5,106 nt of DNA, taken from contig CABUVH010000132.1 of the NCBI GenBank assembly GCA_902494935.1, forward strand, positions 1 through 5,106, read 5' to 3'. A program made the position numbers and the translations under genes. Of the stretch, positions 1 through 5,106 are shown piece by piece. The notes below the pieces were generated by a model. That model was not told where the DNA came from, did no database searches, and was given only the letters and a program-made list of their open reading frames with translations. Source of the stretch: an uncultured Collinsella sp. (GTDB lineage: Bacteria; Actinomycetota; Coriobacteriia; Coriobacteriales; Coriobacteriaceae). Numbering within the stretch: position 1 is the stretch's first letter; the number at the start of each line of letters is the position of its first letter.

Positions 1-74
1 CCGCCACCGATCTGCACGCCGCCCACATGCACGGGGCGCGTCAGCTCGCGCGGCAAAGGATGGGATAAAGACAA
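1..74 (-). CDS. ispG: 4-hydroxy-3-methylbut-2-en-1-yl diphosphate synthase IspG (GcpE), 5' end only
   Basis: Only the first 24 complete codons are in the window; the rest runs off the low-coordinate end. The translation ends in a segment reading LTRPVHVGGVQIGG, which matches the conserved IspG N-terminus (family pattern R-x-V-x-V-G-x-V-x-I-G-G, normally followed by a VQSMTNT-like stretch that lies outside). IspG is the iron-sulfur enzyme that converts MEcPP to HMBPP in the MEP isoprenoid pathway, in the cytoplasm. The start is taken as TTG at 72-74, because a GGGGAG site (83-88) sits 8 bases upstream of it. An in-frame GTG at 81-83 overlaps that site and so is a poor candidate. The gene begins 13 bases after the rseP stop, and rseP-ispG adjacency is common in Gram-positive and actinobacterial genomes. 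Identity is fairly sure despite the short piece; the start is less certain. Confidence 0.85.
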   Translation of the reverse strand, partial: MSLSHPLPRELTRPVHVGGVQIGG

Positions 75-82
75 TCCAAACA

Positions 83-89
83 CTCCCCT
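83..89 (-). promoter_or_regulatory. Ribosome binding site of ispG, deciding a TTG start
   Basis: The minus strand reads AGGGGAG here, overlapping the rseP TAG stop (88-90). It lies 8 bases before the TTG at 72-74. This spacing favours TTG over the in-frame GTG at 81-83, which would begin inside the site itself. Confidence 0.6.
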
Positions 90-1449
90 ACAGAATAAAT
101 CGAAGGATGTCGGAACGAAGCATATAGACAAACAGCAGCGCAAAGAGTGCGATGCCCACATAGCTCACAATCGTCTGGACCTTGAGCGGAAGCTCGCGGC
201 CCGCGATTTTTTGAATGATCTCGATAACCAGCTTACCGCCATCGAGCGGTGGGATGGGCAGCAGGTTCATAAAGCCAAGCGAGAACGAAATGAGGGCGGC
301 AAACGTCAAGAACGTCGCAGGACCGGCTGCCGCCGCCTGAGAAGACATGACGCTGATGCCCACAATCGAGGAGGACTGATCGAGTATCTCCATCGTATGC
401 TGCGGCTGCAGCAGGCGCATCACGCCCTCAGCTGTCTGCTGAACATAGGAGAACGACAAGCGAGCCGACGTAATGAGGTCCAAATGGACCACTTGCGTGG
501 AGGCATAAACGCCCAAACGCTCGCCCTCCTTGAGCGCAACCGAGGTCGAAAGATTCTTGCCGCCGCGCTGGTACTCAATGGCGAAATCGCCCTGACCTGC
601 AGCCTTGCCGATGGCATCATATACATCCATCCAGCTAGAGCAGGACACGCCGTCGACCGAAAGAATTGCGTCACCGGCCTCGATGCCCGCCTTGGCAGCA
701 GTTGAGCCTTCGTCGACCTGACCGATCACATTGCTATCGACCGGAACCGATACGCCGGCGACAGAGTAGATGCTCATAAGCAGCAAAAAACCCGTCAGAA
801 TATTGACGAGAATACCCGCGAGCAGCATAAAGGCACGCTTGAGAAAACCCTGTCCCAGATAGGTATGCGAACGCTCCTGCTCAAGAAACTCCGAAGCGGC
901 TACCGGCAGCTCCCACACATCGCCCTCGGCAGTTGCATGCTCTCGATCAAACCGGCGGCCGTCAAAGGTGGTATATCCTGCAGCGTCGCGCGGCAGCGTC
1001 TGGTACCTAACCGGATAGTAGCTGGGTGAAGGCTTCTCCCCTTCCTCGTACCAAGGCGCAATGGAACCCCAGCCCAAAAGCAAGGCACAAGCCTCGAGAA
1101 CATCCTCCTCGGGCAGCTCCAGCTCGACGGAAAGATCTGCAACCGAAACGCGACCATGACGATAGATCGCCGCAAGCACACGGTCGGCGCACGAGGCATC
1201 GGTCGGGTCCATACCGCAGATAGCGGCATAACCACCCAGCAGCAGCGGCGTCACGCCAAACTTGGTACCGATGCGACGCGACGTATGGTGAATGTCGAAG
1301 CGGCACGGCAGGCCCAAGAAAAACTCGGTGACACGCACGCCGCACGCACGAGCCGCCAAAAAGTGGCCGCCCTCATGCAGAAACACGAGGACGGATAGCA
1401 TCAAAAGGCCCCAAAAAACCGAGGAAAGAACACTCAGAACAGTATCCAT
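88..1449 (-). CDS. rseP: Site-2 intramembrane zinc metalloprotease RseP/RasP with an extra cytoplasmic domain
   Basis: This 453-residue M50-family protease cuts membrane-spanning substrates such as anti-sigma factors or signal-peptide remnants within the lipid bilayer. The first membrane segment carries the zinc site HEGGH at residues 25-29. The second (about 207-232) holds a GxxxN motif, with the usual GP replaced by GI. One PDZ domain spans about 235-307. The third active-site segment reads NLLPIPPLDGG at 395-405, where Asp403 should be the third zinc ligand. A last membrane helix lies near 426-445. Between residues about 82 and 187 there is an insertion absent from E. coli RseP (separate entry). 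The start is ATG at 1447-1449: the open frame extends 24 codons further upstream, but these lie over the dxr end and lack a start site. A TAAGGA site is present, but at a long 14-base spacing. The gene sits 17 bases after dxr. The substrate cannot be told from the window. Confidence 0.95.
   Translation of the reverse strand: MDTVLSVLSSVFWGLLMLSVLVFLHEGGHFLAARACGVRVTEFFLGLPCRFDIHHTSRRIGTKFGVTPLLLGGYAAICGMDPTDASCADRVLAAIYRHGRVSVADLSVELELPEEDVLEACALLLGWGSIAPWYEEGEKPSPSYYPVRYQTLPRDAAGYTTFDGRRFDREHATAEGDVWELPVAASEFLEQERSHTYLGQGFLKRAFMLLAGILVNILTGFLLLMSIYSVAGVSVPVDSNVIGQVDEGSTAAKAGIEAGDAILSVDGVSCSSWMDVYDAIGKAAGQGDFAIEYQRGGKNLSTSVALKEGERLGVYASTQVVHLDLITSARLSFSYVQQTAEGVMRLLQPQHTMEILDQSSSIVGISVMSSQAAAAGPATFLTFAALISFSLGFMNLLPIPPLDGGKLVIEIIQKIAGRELPLKVQTIVSYVGIALFALLFVYMLRSDILRFIL
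889..1206 (-). other. Inserted domain in RseP with a winged-helix-like section
   Basis: This covers residues about 82-187 of RseP, between the membrane-reentrant beta region that ends GGYAAICGMD and the amphipathic helix before membrane segment 2 (FLEQERSHTYLGQGFLKRA). Ordinary RseP proteins have only a few dozen residues here. Positions 1042-1191 (residues 87-136) read as three helices: ADRVLAAIYRHG, then SVADLSVELE, then PEEDVLEACALLLGWGSI. A strand-rich tail containing WYEE and YYPVRYQTL follows. This is the layout of a winged helix (helix, 'xVSVADLS' helix, recognition-like helix, wing). In E. coli RseP topology this loop is cytoplasmic. The domain assignment is inference from pattern only; it may bind a protein or another RseP instead of DNA. 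Confidence 0.55.
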
Positions 1450-1463
1450 AAAACGAAAAGCAA

Positions 1464-1469
1464 TCCTTA
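1464..1469 (-). promoter_or_regulatory. Weak ribosome binding site of rseP overlapping the dxr stop
   Basis: The minus strand reads TAAGGA, whose TAA is the dxr stop codon. It ends 14 bases before the rseP ATG, longer than the 7-9 bases seen at the other junctions here. No better site lies nearer, which suggests rseP is translated less strongly than its neighbours. Confidence 0.5.
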
Positions 1470-2660
1470 CGATGAGGAACGGGTTGCAGCAAGCACCTCG
1501 GCGGCCTTGGCGCGAGCCCACGTATCGATATCGCGAAGCTGCTCAAACGATGCGACCGCCTGCGTATCGTGTGCATCCATGCACGACTCCACGATGCGGT
1601 CGATATCGGTAAAGGTGCAGGCATCGTGCAGGAAGGCATCGACAGCAACTTCGTTGGCGGCATTCAGTACGCATGGCATGGTGCCGCCCGTCTTGCCGGC
1701 GCGCTCGGCCAGCGCCAGGCAGCGGAACGTGTCCATATCGGCCGCGTCGAAGGTAAGCTGCCCCAACTCACGAAAATCGATTCGCGGCGCCGGAGTATCC
1801 CAGCGCTCGGGATACGAAAAGGCAAACTGGATGGGAATGCGCATGTCGGACGCACCGAGATGCGCCATCACGGAGCCGTCGGCAAACTCGACCAACGAAT
1901 GAATCTTTGACTGACGCTGAACGACCACGTTGATAAAGTCGAGGTCGCAACCAAACAGATGCATCGCCTCGATACGCTCCAGGCCCTTGTTCATAAGAGT
2001 CGCGGAGTCGATGGTGATCTTAGCGCCCATGGCCCACGTGGGATGTGCCAGCGCATCGGCGCGTGTCACGCGATTGAGCTCGTCGCGCGTACGACCAAAG
2101 AACGGACCACCCGAGCAAGTGAGCCAAATGCAGTGAGCCTCGCGCGGATTCTCCCCCAGATAGCACTGGTAGATGGCGGAGTGCTCGGAGTCGACCGGGA
2201 TAAGCTGACCCGGCTGCGCCAACGGCATCAGCAAGTCACCGCCAACGACGAGCGACTCCTTATTGGCGAGGGCAAGGCGCTTGTTCGAGGTCAGCGCCGC
2301 ATGGCTCGCTTCAAGCCCGGCAGCGCCCACAATGGCAACAAGCACACAGTCGACGTCATCGCGACGTGCGAGCTCACAAACTGCCTGCGCACCAACACCG
2401 AGCTCGGTGCCCTCGGGCAGCTCCTGCAGCACAGCGTCCGCGCCGTGGGAGGTGTCGGCCACGGCAACGGCCGGAACAGAAAACTCACGGGCAAACGCAA
2501 CAAGCTCAGCGGTACTGGAATTAACGGAAAGCGCCGTCACCTGCAGACGGTCGGCATGCTGACGGCAAACATCGAGCGCCTGGGTGCCAATAGAGCCCGT
2601 ACAGCCCAAAATTGCAACCCGCAGACGGCCATCGGGGCTGTACGTCGTCTGAAAGGCCAT
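1467..2660 (-). CDS. dxr: 1-deoxy-D-xylulose 5-phosphate reductoisomerase
   Basis: Dxr (IspC) converts DXP to MEP using NADPH and a divalent metal, the committed step of the MEP isoprenoid pathway and the target of fosmidomycin. At 397 residues it is of normal length. Seen in order: the NADPH motif GCTGSIG at 19-25, LANKESLV at 131-138, the metal-binding PVDSEH at 155-160 (Asp157, Glu159), the substrate-loop SGG at 183-185, HPTW at 206-209, and SATLMNKGLE at 219-228 with the third metal ligand Glu228. NAANEVAVDAF lies in the C-terminal part. One oddity: the near-universal HPQS motif reads QRQS at residues 248-251, replacing the His that corresponds to E. coli His257. The ATG overlaps the cdsA stop by one base (TAATG), with GGAGG 9 bases upstream, so translation is probably coupled to cdsA. 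Identity is very sure. Confidence 0.97.
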   Translation of the reverse strand: MAFQTTYSPDGRLRVAILGCTGSIGTQALDVCRQHADRLQVTALSVNSSTAELVAFAREFSVPAVAVADTSHGADAVLQELPEGTELGVGAQAVCELARRDDVDCVLVAIVGAAGLEASHAALTSNKRLALANKESLVVGGDLLMPLAQPGQLIPVDSEHSAIYQCYLGENPREAHCIWLTCSGGPFFGRTRDELNRVTRADALAHPTWAMGAKITIDSATLMNKGLERIEAMHLFGCDLDFINVVVQRQSKIHSLVEFADGSVMAHLGASDMRIPIQFAFSYPERWDTPAPRIDFRELGQLTFDAADMDTFRCLALAERAGKTGGTMPCVLNAANEVAVDAFLHDACTFTDIDRIVESCMDAHDTQAVASFEQLRDIDTWARAKAAEVLAATRSSS

Positions 2661-3550
2661 TACAGCACGCCTCCGATCATCAAAAGCAGCTGCGCGGTAA
2701 TGCAGCCAAAGATAAGCGAGTCGCTACGGTCGAGCATGCCGCCATGGCCCGGAATCAGATTGCCGGAATCCTTGACGCCCACGCCACGCTTGATGCGTGA
2801 CTCGATGAGGTCGCCGATAACGCCCAGGATGGACACGACCACGCCGCACAGCAGCGCATAGGGCAAGCTCAGCTTATAGAAATGGGTCGCCCACAAAATA
2901 AGCCAGATGAGAACCGAGCCCAAGATGCCGCCGAAAAAGCCCTCCCAGCTCTTTTTGGGAGAAATCTTGGGGACCATCTTGTGCTTGCCGATACGGCTAC
3001 CCACGATATAGGCGAACGAATCGGAGACCCAGAGAGACGCGCAAACACCCACCGAAAGCAGGGCGCCGGCAAAACCGGGCACGGCATCGCGCAGCAGCAC
3101 GATGGCCGACAGCATAAAACCGGTGTAGATGGGGCCCATGAGCGTCACGGCTACATCGGATATACGGGTACGCGACGACCAGACGTACCAAATACCCACC
3201 GCAAGCATCAGTGCAAAAAGCAGGGCATTCAACAGCAGCGAGTCGCCCAGCGCCGAGAGCGGAAAGAGCACGGCGGCAGCGATACCCAGGCGCTCGTTGG
3301 CCACCTTGCCATCGAGCTTCGTCATGCGGAAAAACTCATAGCAGCACAGGCCGCTCATGACGGAGACGAAGATGGCAGTGGGAACGATACCCAAAACCAA
3401 GCAGAGAATAAACACGACGGCGTAGACGATACCTGCGGCGGCGCGGGTAATAAAGCCGGCCAACCACGAAGTCGTAGCCGCGCCGCTCTTGGCGGAAGGC
3501 GCCTTGGGAGATGACGTCTTGGGAGCAGACGCCTTGGGACGATCGGACAC
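2660..3550 (-). CDS. cdsA: Phosphatidate cytidylyltransferase (CDP-diglyceride synthase)
   Basis: CdsA is an integral membrane enzyme that joins CTP and phosphatidic acid to give CDP-diacylglycerol, the precursor of membrane phospholipids. The 296-residue protein is strongly hydrophobic from about residue 37 onward, with several membrane helices. The family signature is complete at 251-277: S-R-I-K-R, then K260-D261, the PGHGG at 267-271, and D274-R-S-D277. The position before the last Asp is Ser where a hydrophobic residue is usual. The conserved SPKKSWEGFFGG lies at 197-208. The first 28 residues are a Lys/Pro/Ser/Ala-rich, probably cytoplasmic tail made of pentapeptide repeats (see the repeat entry). 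The start is GTG at 3548-3550, with GAGGAGG 7 bases upstream. It lies 2 bases after the uppS stop and overlaps dxr by one base. Confidence 0.96.
   Translation of the reverse strand: MSDRPKASAPKTSSPKAPSAKSGAATTSWLAGFITRAAAGIVYAVVFILCLVLGIVPTAIFVSVMSGLCCYEFFRMTKLDGKVANERLGIAAAVLFPLSALGDSLLLNALLFALMLAVGIWYVWSSRTRISDVAVTLMGPIYTGFMLSAIVLLRDAVPGFAGALLSVGVCASLWVSDSFAYIVGSRIGKHKMVPKISPKKSWEGFFGGILGSVLIWLILWATHFYKLSLPYALLCGVVVSILGVIGDLIESRIKRGVGVKDSGNLIPGHGGMLDRSDSLIFGCITAQLLLMIGGVL
2670..2674 (-). promoter_or_regulatory. Ribosome binding site of dxr inside the cdsA 3' end
   Basis: The minus strand reads GGAGG, within the last codons of cdsA and 9 bases before the dxr ATG. It fixes the dxr start and, with the TAATG stop-start overlap, points to translational coupling. 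Confidence 0.8.
3498..3542 (-). repeat. Three tandem 15-bp units in the cdsA 5' end
   Basis: Units lie at 3498-3512, 3513-3527 and 3528-3542 and share a plus-strand core GACG(C/T)CTTGGGA (the first unit has GGCG) followed by three variable bases. In the protein they give pentapeptides of the form x-P-K-(A/T)-(S/P): RPKAS, APKTS, SPKAP, followed by a degenerate SAKSG. This makes a flexible basic tail before the first membrane helix. Such repeats can change copy number by slippage without breaking frame. Confidence 0.75.
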
Positions 3551-3552
3551 GA

Positions 3553-4347
3553 TTAAGCCTCCTCGGTCTTGCTCAGTCCACCAAACCTACGGTCGCGGCC
3601 CTGGTAGGCCAAAATGGCGTCGACAAGGCCCCAGCGATCAAAGTCGGGCCAATAGGTATCGGTGACATAAAACTCGGAATAGGCAACCTGCCACAGCAGA
3701 TAGTTCGAAAGGCGTAGCTCGCCGGAGGTGCGAATCACAAGCTCCGGATCGGGCAGCCCAGCGGTGTAGAGATGGGAGGCAACCATATCATCGTCGATGG
3801 CGGCAGGGTCGATCTTGCCGGCAGCGGCGTCGAGCGCAATCTGACGGACGGCACGGGTGATCTCGGCACGGGCGCCGTAATTGACGGCAAGCGCCAGTGT
3901 CATGCCGGTGTGGTCGGCACACTCGGCAAGACCGCGCTCAAAGACATCGCGGGTCTTCTTGGGCAGTGCGGAAATATCGCCCAAAAAGACAACGCGCACG
4001 TTTTCGCGCTTAAGCAGCGGCAACTCATCGATAAACGTCTTGGCAAACAGATGCATCAAAACGTTGACCTCGTGCTGTGGACGATTCCAGTTTTCAGTGG
4101 AAAACGCATAGGCCGAAAGGACGTCGACGCCCAAGCGCACACATGCGGTAATAATCTCGCGCAGGGAGACGATACCGGCCTTGTGGCCCTCGGTGCGGGC
4201 AAGACCGCGCGCTGTGGCCCAGCGACCGTTACCGTCCATGATGCACGAAATATGATGCGGAATCTTATTGAGGTCAAGGTCGGAAAAACCGACGCCCGCA
4301 GGGGCGTCGGCAAAGTACTCGACCAGTTTGTTCTCGTCGTATTGCAC
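3553..4347 (-). CDS. uppS: Isoprenyl transferase (undecaprenyl diphosphate synthase)
   Basis: UppS adds isopentenyl units in cis to farnesyl diphosphate to make the C55 carrier lipid for peptidoglycan and other surface polymers; it acts in the cytoplasm at the membrane face. The 264-residue protein shows the whole family pattern: MDGNGRWA at 37-44 with catalytic Asp38, His55, AFSTENWNRP at 81-90 (Ser83, Asn86, Arg89), NYGAR at 156-160, IRTSGELRLSNYLLWQ at 205-220 (Arg206, Arg212, Ser214), Glu225, and Asp235 in YWPDFD. Residue spacing matches E. coli UppS with a constant offset of 12, so the core has no insertion or loss up to there. The start is GTG at 4345-4347, one base after the frr stop, with GGAG 7 bases upstream. 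The variable N-terminal segment is encoded over a terminator-like hairpin (separate entry). The exact product chain length cannot be read from sequence. Confidence 0.97.
   Translation of the reverse strand: MQYDENKLVEYFADAPAGVGFSDLDLNKIPHHISCIMDGNGRWATARGLARTEGHKAGIVSLREIITACVRLGVDVLSAYAFSTENWNRPQHEVNVLMHLFAKTFIDELPLLKRENVRVVFLGDISALPKKTRDVFERGLAECADHTGMTLALAVNYGARAEITRAVRQIALDAAAGKIDPAAIDDDMVASHLYTAGLPDPELVIRTSGELRLSNYLLWQVAYSEFYVTDTYWPDFDRWGLVDAILAYQGRDRRFGGLSKTEEA
3558..3564 (-). promoter_or_regulatory. Ribosome binding site of cdsA inside the uppS 3' end
   Basis: The minus strand reads GAGGAGG, lying in the last uppS codons (encoding Glu-Glu-Ala) and 7 bases before the cdsA GTG. It is a strong site that compensates for the non-ATG start. 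Confidence 0.8.
4284..4310 (-). terminator. Terminator-like hairpin plus T-tract inside the uppS 5' end
   Basis: On the minus strand, CCGACGCCC (4310-4302), loop CTGC (4301-4298) and GGGCGTCGG (4297-4289) form a perfect 9-bp GC-rich stem. It is followed at once by TTTTT (4288-4284) and then CC. This has the shape and orientation of an intrinsic terminator for operon transcription, beginning 37 bases after the uppS start. The T-tract is short, so termination is probably partial at most, and translating ribosomes would melt the hairpin. The codons (Ala-Asp-Ala-Pro-Ala-Gly-Val-Gly-Phe) fall in the non-conserved N-terminal segment of UppS. Activity is inference. Confidence 0.4.
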
Positions 4348-4348
4348 C

Positions 4349-4885
4349 TTAGATCTCCATGACCTCGGCTTCTTTTTCCTTCAGAAGCTCCTCGACCTTG
4401 GCAACATACTCATCGGTATGCTTCTGGACCTTGGCCTGCTCGCGACGGACATCGTCCTCGGTGAGATCTTCGTCGCGCTCGAGCTTGTTGTTAAAGTCAC
4501 GACGGATGTTGCGAATGGAGACCTTGGCCTGCTCGGCATACTCGCGGCACTCCTTGACGAGCTCGCGACGACGCTCCTCGGTGGGAGCCGGGAACGGCAG
4601 GCGCACGACGGTACCGTCAGAGTTGGGGGTAATGCCCAGATCGGAAGCGCTGATAGCCTTCACGATTGCGTTGACGAGCGCCTTATCCCAGGGCTCGATG
4701 AGCAACATGTGGGCCTCGGGGGTCTTAACGGCGGCAACCTGGGTAACCGGCGTGGGGACACCGTAGTAATCGACCGAGATGTCGGACAGAATGTTAGCGT
4801 TGGCGCGGCCCGTGCGAACCTTGGAGAAGTTGTGCTTGAGGGACTCGAGCGACTTGTCCATGTGGGCGGTGATGTTCTCTGCCAT
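4349..4885 (-). CDS. frr: Ribosome recycling factor
   Basis: RRF acts with EF-G to split the post-termination ribosome so the subunits can be reused. The 178-residue protein is collinear with the family. The three-helix-bundle domain I comes from about residues 1-25 and 100-178, and the beta domain II from 26-99. Visible motifs are RTGRA at 24-28, YYGVPTP at 40-46, ASDLGITPNSDG at 80-91, PTEERR at 101-106 and the conserved Arg cluster RNIRRD at 125-130. It is 7 residues shorter than the 185 of E. coli RRF: about four are missing at the N-terminus and three in the turn between the long helices (about 131-146). The ATG at 4883-4885 has AGGAGG 7 bases upstream, and no earlier start would fit. 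It lies 2 bases after the pyrH stop and 1 base before uppS. Confidence 0.97.
   Translation of the reverse strand: MAENITAHMDKSLESLKHNFSKVRTGRANANILSDISVDYYGVPTPVTQVAAVKTPEAHMLLIEPWDKALVNAIVKAISASDLGITPNSDGTVVRLPFPAPTEERRRELVKECREYAEQAKVSIRNIRRDFNNKLERDEDLTEDDVRREQAKVQKHTDEYVAKVEELLKEKEAEVMEI
4355..4358 (-). promoter_or_regulatory. Ribosome binding site of uppS inside the frr 3' end
   Basis: The minus strand reads GGAG within the last codons of frr (Met-Glu-Ile), 7 bases before the uppS GTG. It supports the GTG start. Confidence 0.7.
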
Positions 4886-4887
4886 GC

Positions 4888-5106
4888 TTAATCCTCCTGA
4901 TAGACGAGCGTGCCGACGGGCTCACCCGAAAGCGCGCGCTTGACGGTGTCCTCGCCATCGATGTTGAGGACCAAAATCGGCATACGGTTGTCCTGGCACA
5001 GTGCCGTAGCCGTGGAATCCATAACCTGCAGACCGCGGACGAGAACCTCGTGATAGGTAATCTTGTCAAAACGGACGGCATCGTCGCACTTGACAGGATC
5101 CTTGTC
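4888..5106 (-). CDS. pyrH: Uridylate kinase (UMP kinase), 3' part
   Basis: PyrH phosphorylates UMP to UDP in pyrimidine nucleotide synthesis; the bacterial enzyme is a hexamer of the amino-acid-kinase fold, regulated by GTP and UTP. The window holds the last 72 codons and the TAA stop (4888-4890); the rest is upstream, beyond the high-coordinate edge. The piece opens DKDPVKCDDAVRFDKITYHE, matching the family's Y-(T/D)-x-DP nucleotide-loop region and its Thr-Tyr-x-Glu segment. LQVMDSTATALCQDN, the MPILVLNI strand and a GTLVYQED end follow. These correspond to E. coli LKVMDLAAFTLARD, LPIRVFNM and GTLI. The reading frame is unbroken. The end overlaps the frr ribosome binding site, with a 2-base gap to the frr ATG. 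pyrH-frr pairing is nearly universal in bacteria. Confidence 0.95.
   Translation of the reverse strand, partial: DKDPVKCDDAVRFDKITYHEVLVRGLQVMDSTATALCQDNRMPILVLNIDGEDTVKRALSGEPVGTLVYQED
4893..4898 (-). promoter_or_regulatory. Ribosome binding site of frr inside the pyrH 3' end
   Basis: The minus strand reads AGGAGG, a perfect Shine-Dalgarno match, in the last pyrH codons and 7 bases before the frr ATG. It is the strongest such site in the window, in keeping with the abundance of RRF. Confidence 0.85.

Noticed and set aside
81..83. GTG as the ispG start
   Set aside because: It is in frame, but it overlaps the only good ribosome binding site; TTG at 72-74 has correct spacing.
785..808. A 5-bp hairpin (CGTCA/TGACG) followed by GG and six T's in rseP
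   Set aside because: The stem is too weak for a credible terminator, and the T's encode Phe-Leu of the second membrane helix.
1450..1466. A promoter or terminator in the dxr-rseP gap
   Set aside because: The gap is only 17 bases and shows no hairpin or promoter-like elements.
1450..1521. 24-codon N-terminal extension of rseP upstream of the chosen ATG
   Set aside because: It overlaps the conserved-frame end of dxr, contains no known RseP sequence, and the TAAGGA site and first membrane helix fit the ATG at 1447-1449.
1959..2861. Plus-strand open frame of 300 codons across dxr and the end of cdsA
   Set aside because: It lies antisense to two certain genes, crosses their junction, has no recognisable motif, and is explained by codon bias in GC-rich DNA.
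2933..2961. A 6-bp hairpin (CTCCCA/TGGGAG) followed after three bases by five T's in cdsA
   Set aside because: The bases encode the strongly conserved SPKKSWEGFFGG motif, so the structure is probably a by-product; the stem is short, with an 8-base loop.
2882..3514. Plus-strand open frame of 210 codons antisense to cdsA
   Set aside because: The composition is low-complexity Gly/His/Gln/Arg with no family motif; it mirrors the hydrophobic and repeat codons of cdsA.
3772..4362. Plus-strand open frame of 196 codons antisense to uppS
   Set aside because: It is a shadow of the uppS frame, with no motif and no supporting ribosome binding site context.

Overview
The window is one stretch of a single minus-strand housekeeping operon. 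Transcription runs from the high-coordinate end to the low end: pyrH (3' part) - frr - uppS - cdsA - dxr - rseP - ispG (5' end only). All seven are identified from their own motifs. No gene longer than a shadow ORF is supported on the plus strand. No RNA gene, mobile element, CRISPR array or gene-free stretch is present; the longest gap between genes is 17 bases (dxr-rseP).

Organism: the DNA is moderately GC-rich, Shine-Dalgarno sites are strong, and GTG/TTG starts are common. The pyrH-frr-uppS-cdsA-dxr-rseP-ispG order is shared by many Gram-positive bacteria. Together with the style of the protein sequences, this suggests a high-GC anaerobic Gram-positive, most likely a Coriobacteriia member of the Collinsella type. 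That assignment is an impression from memory and not a database result.

Layout and logic: PyrH (UMP kinase) and RRF (ribosome recycling) lead the visible part. They are followed by lipid and envelope genes. UppS makes the undecaprenyl carrier lipid, CdsA makes CDP-diacylglycerol, Dxr and IspG are two steps of the MEP pathway that supplies the isoprenoid units UppS uses, and RseP is an intramembrane site-2 protease. Gene junctions are extremely tight (a 1-base TAATG overlap, or gaps of 1, 2, 2, 13 and 17 bases). Most ribosome binding sites lie inside or over the end of the preceding gene, so translational coupling is likely.

The parts that go beyond routine are: (1) RseP carries a roughly 100-residue insertion, with a winged-helix-like section, in the loop between its first two membrane segments, which faces the cytoplasm in E. 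coli RseP; (2) a 9-bp GC-rich hairpin directly followed by five T's lies just inside the 5' end of uppS in the direction of transcription, and looks like an intragenic intrinsic terminator; (3) Dxr has Gln-Arg where the family normally has His-Pro in the HPQS motif; (4) the CdsA N-terminus is built from tandem 15-bp repeats.
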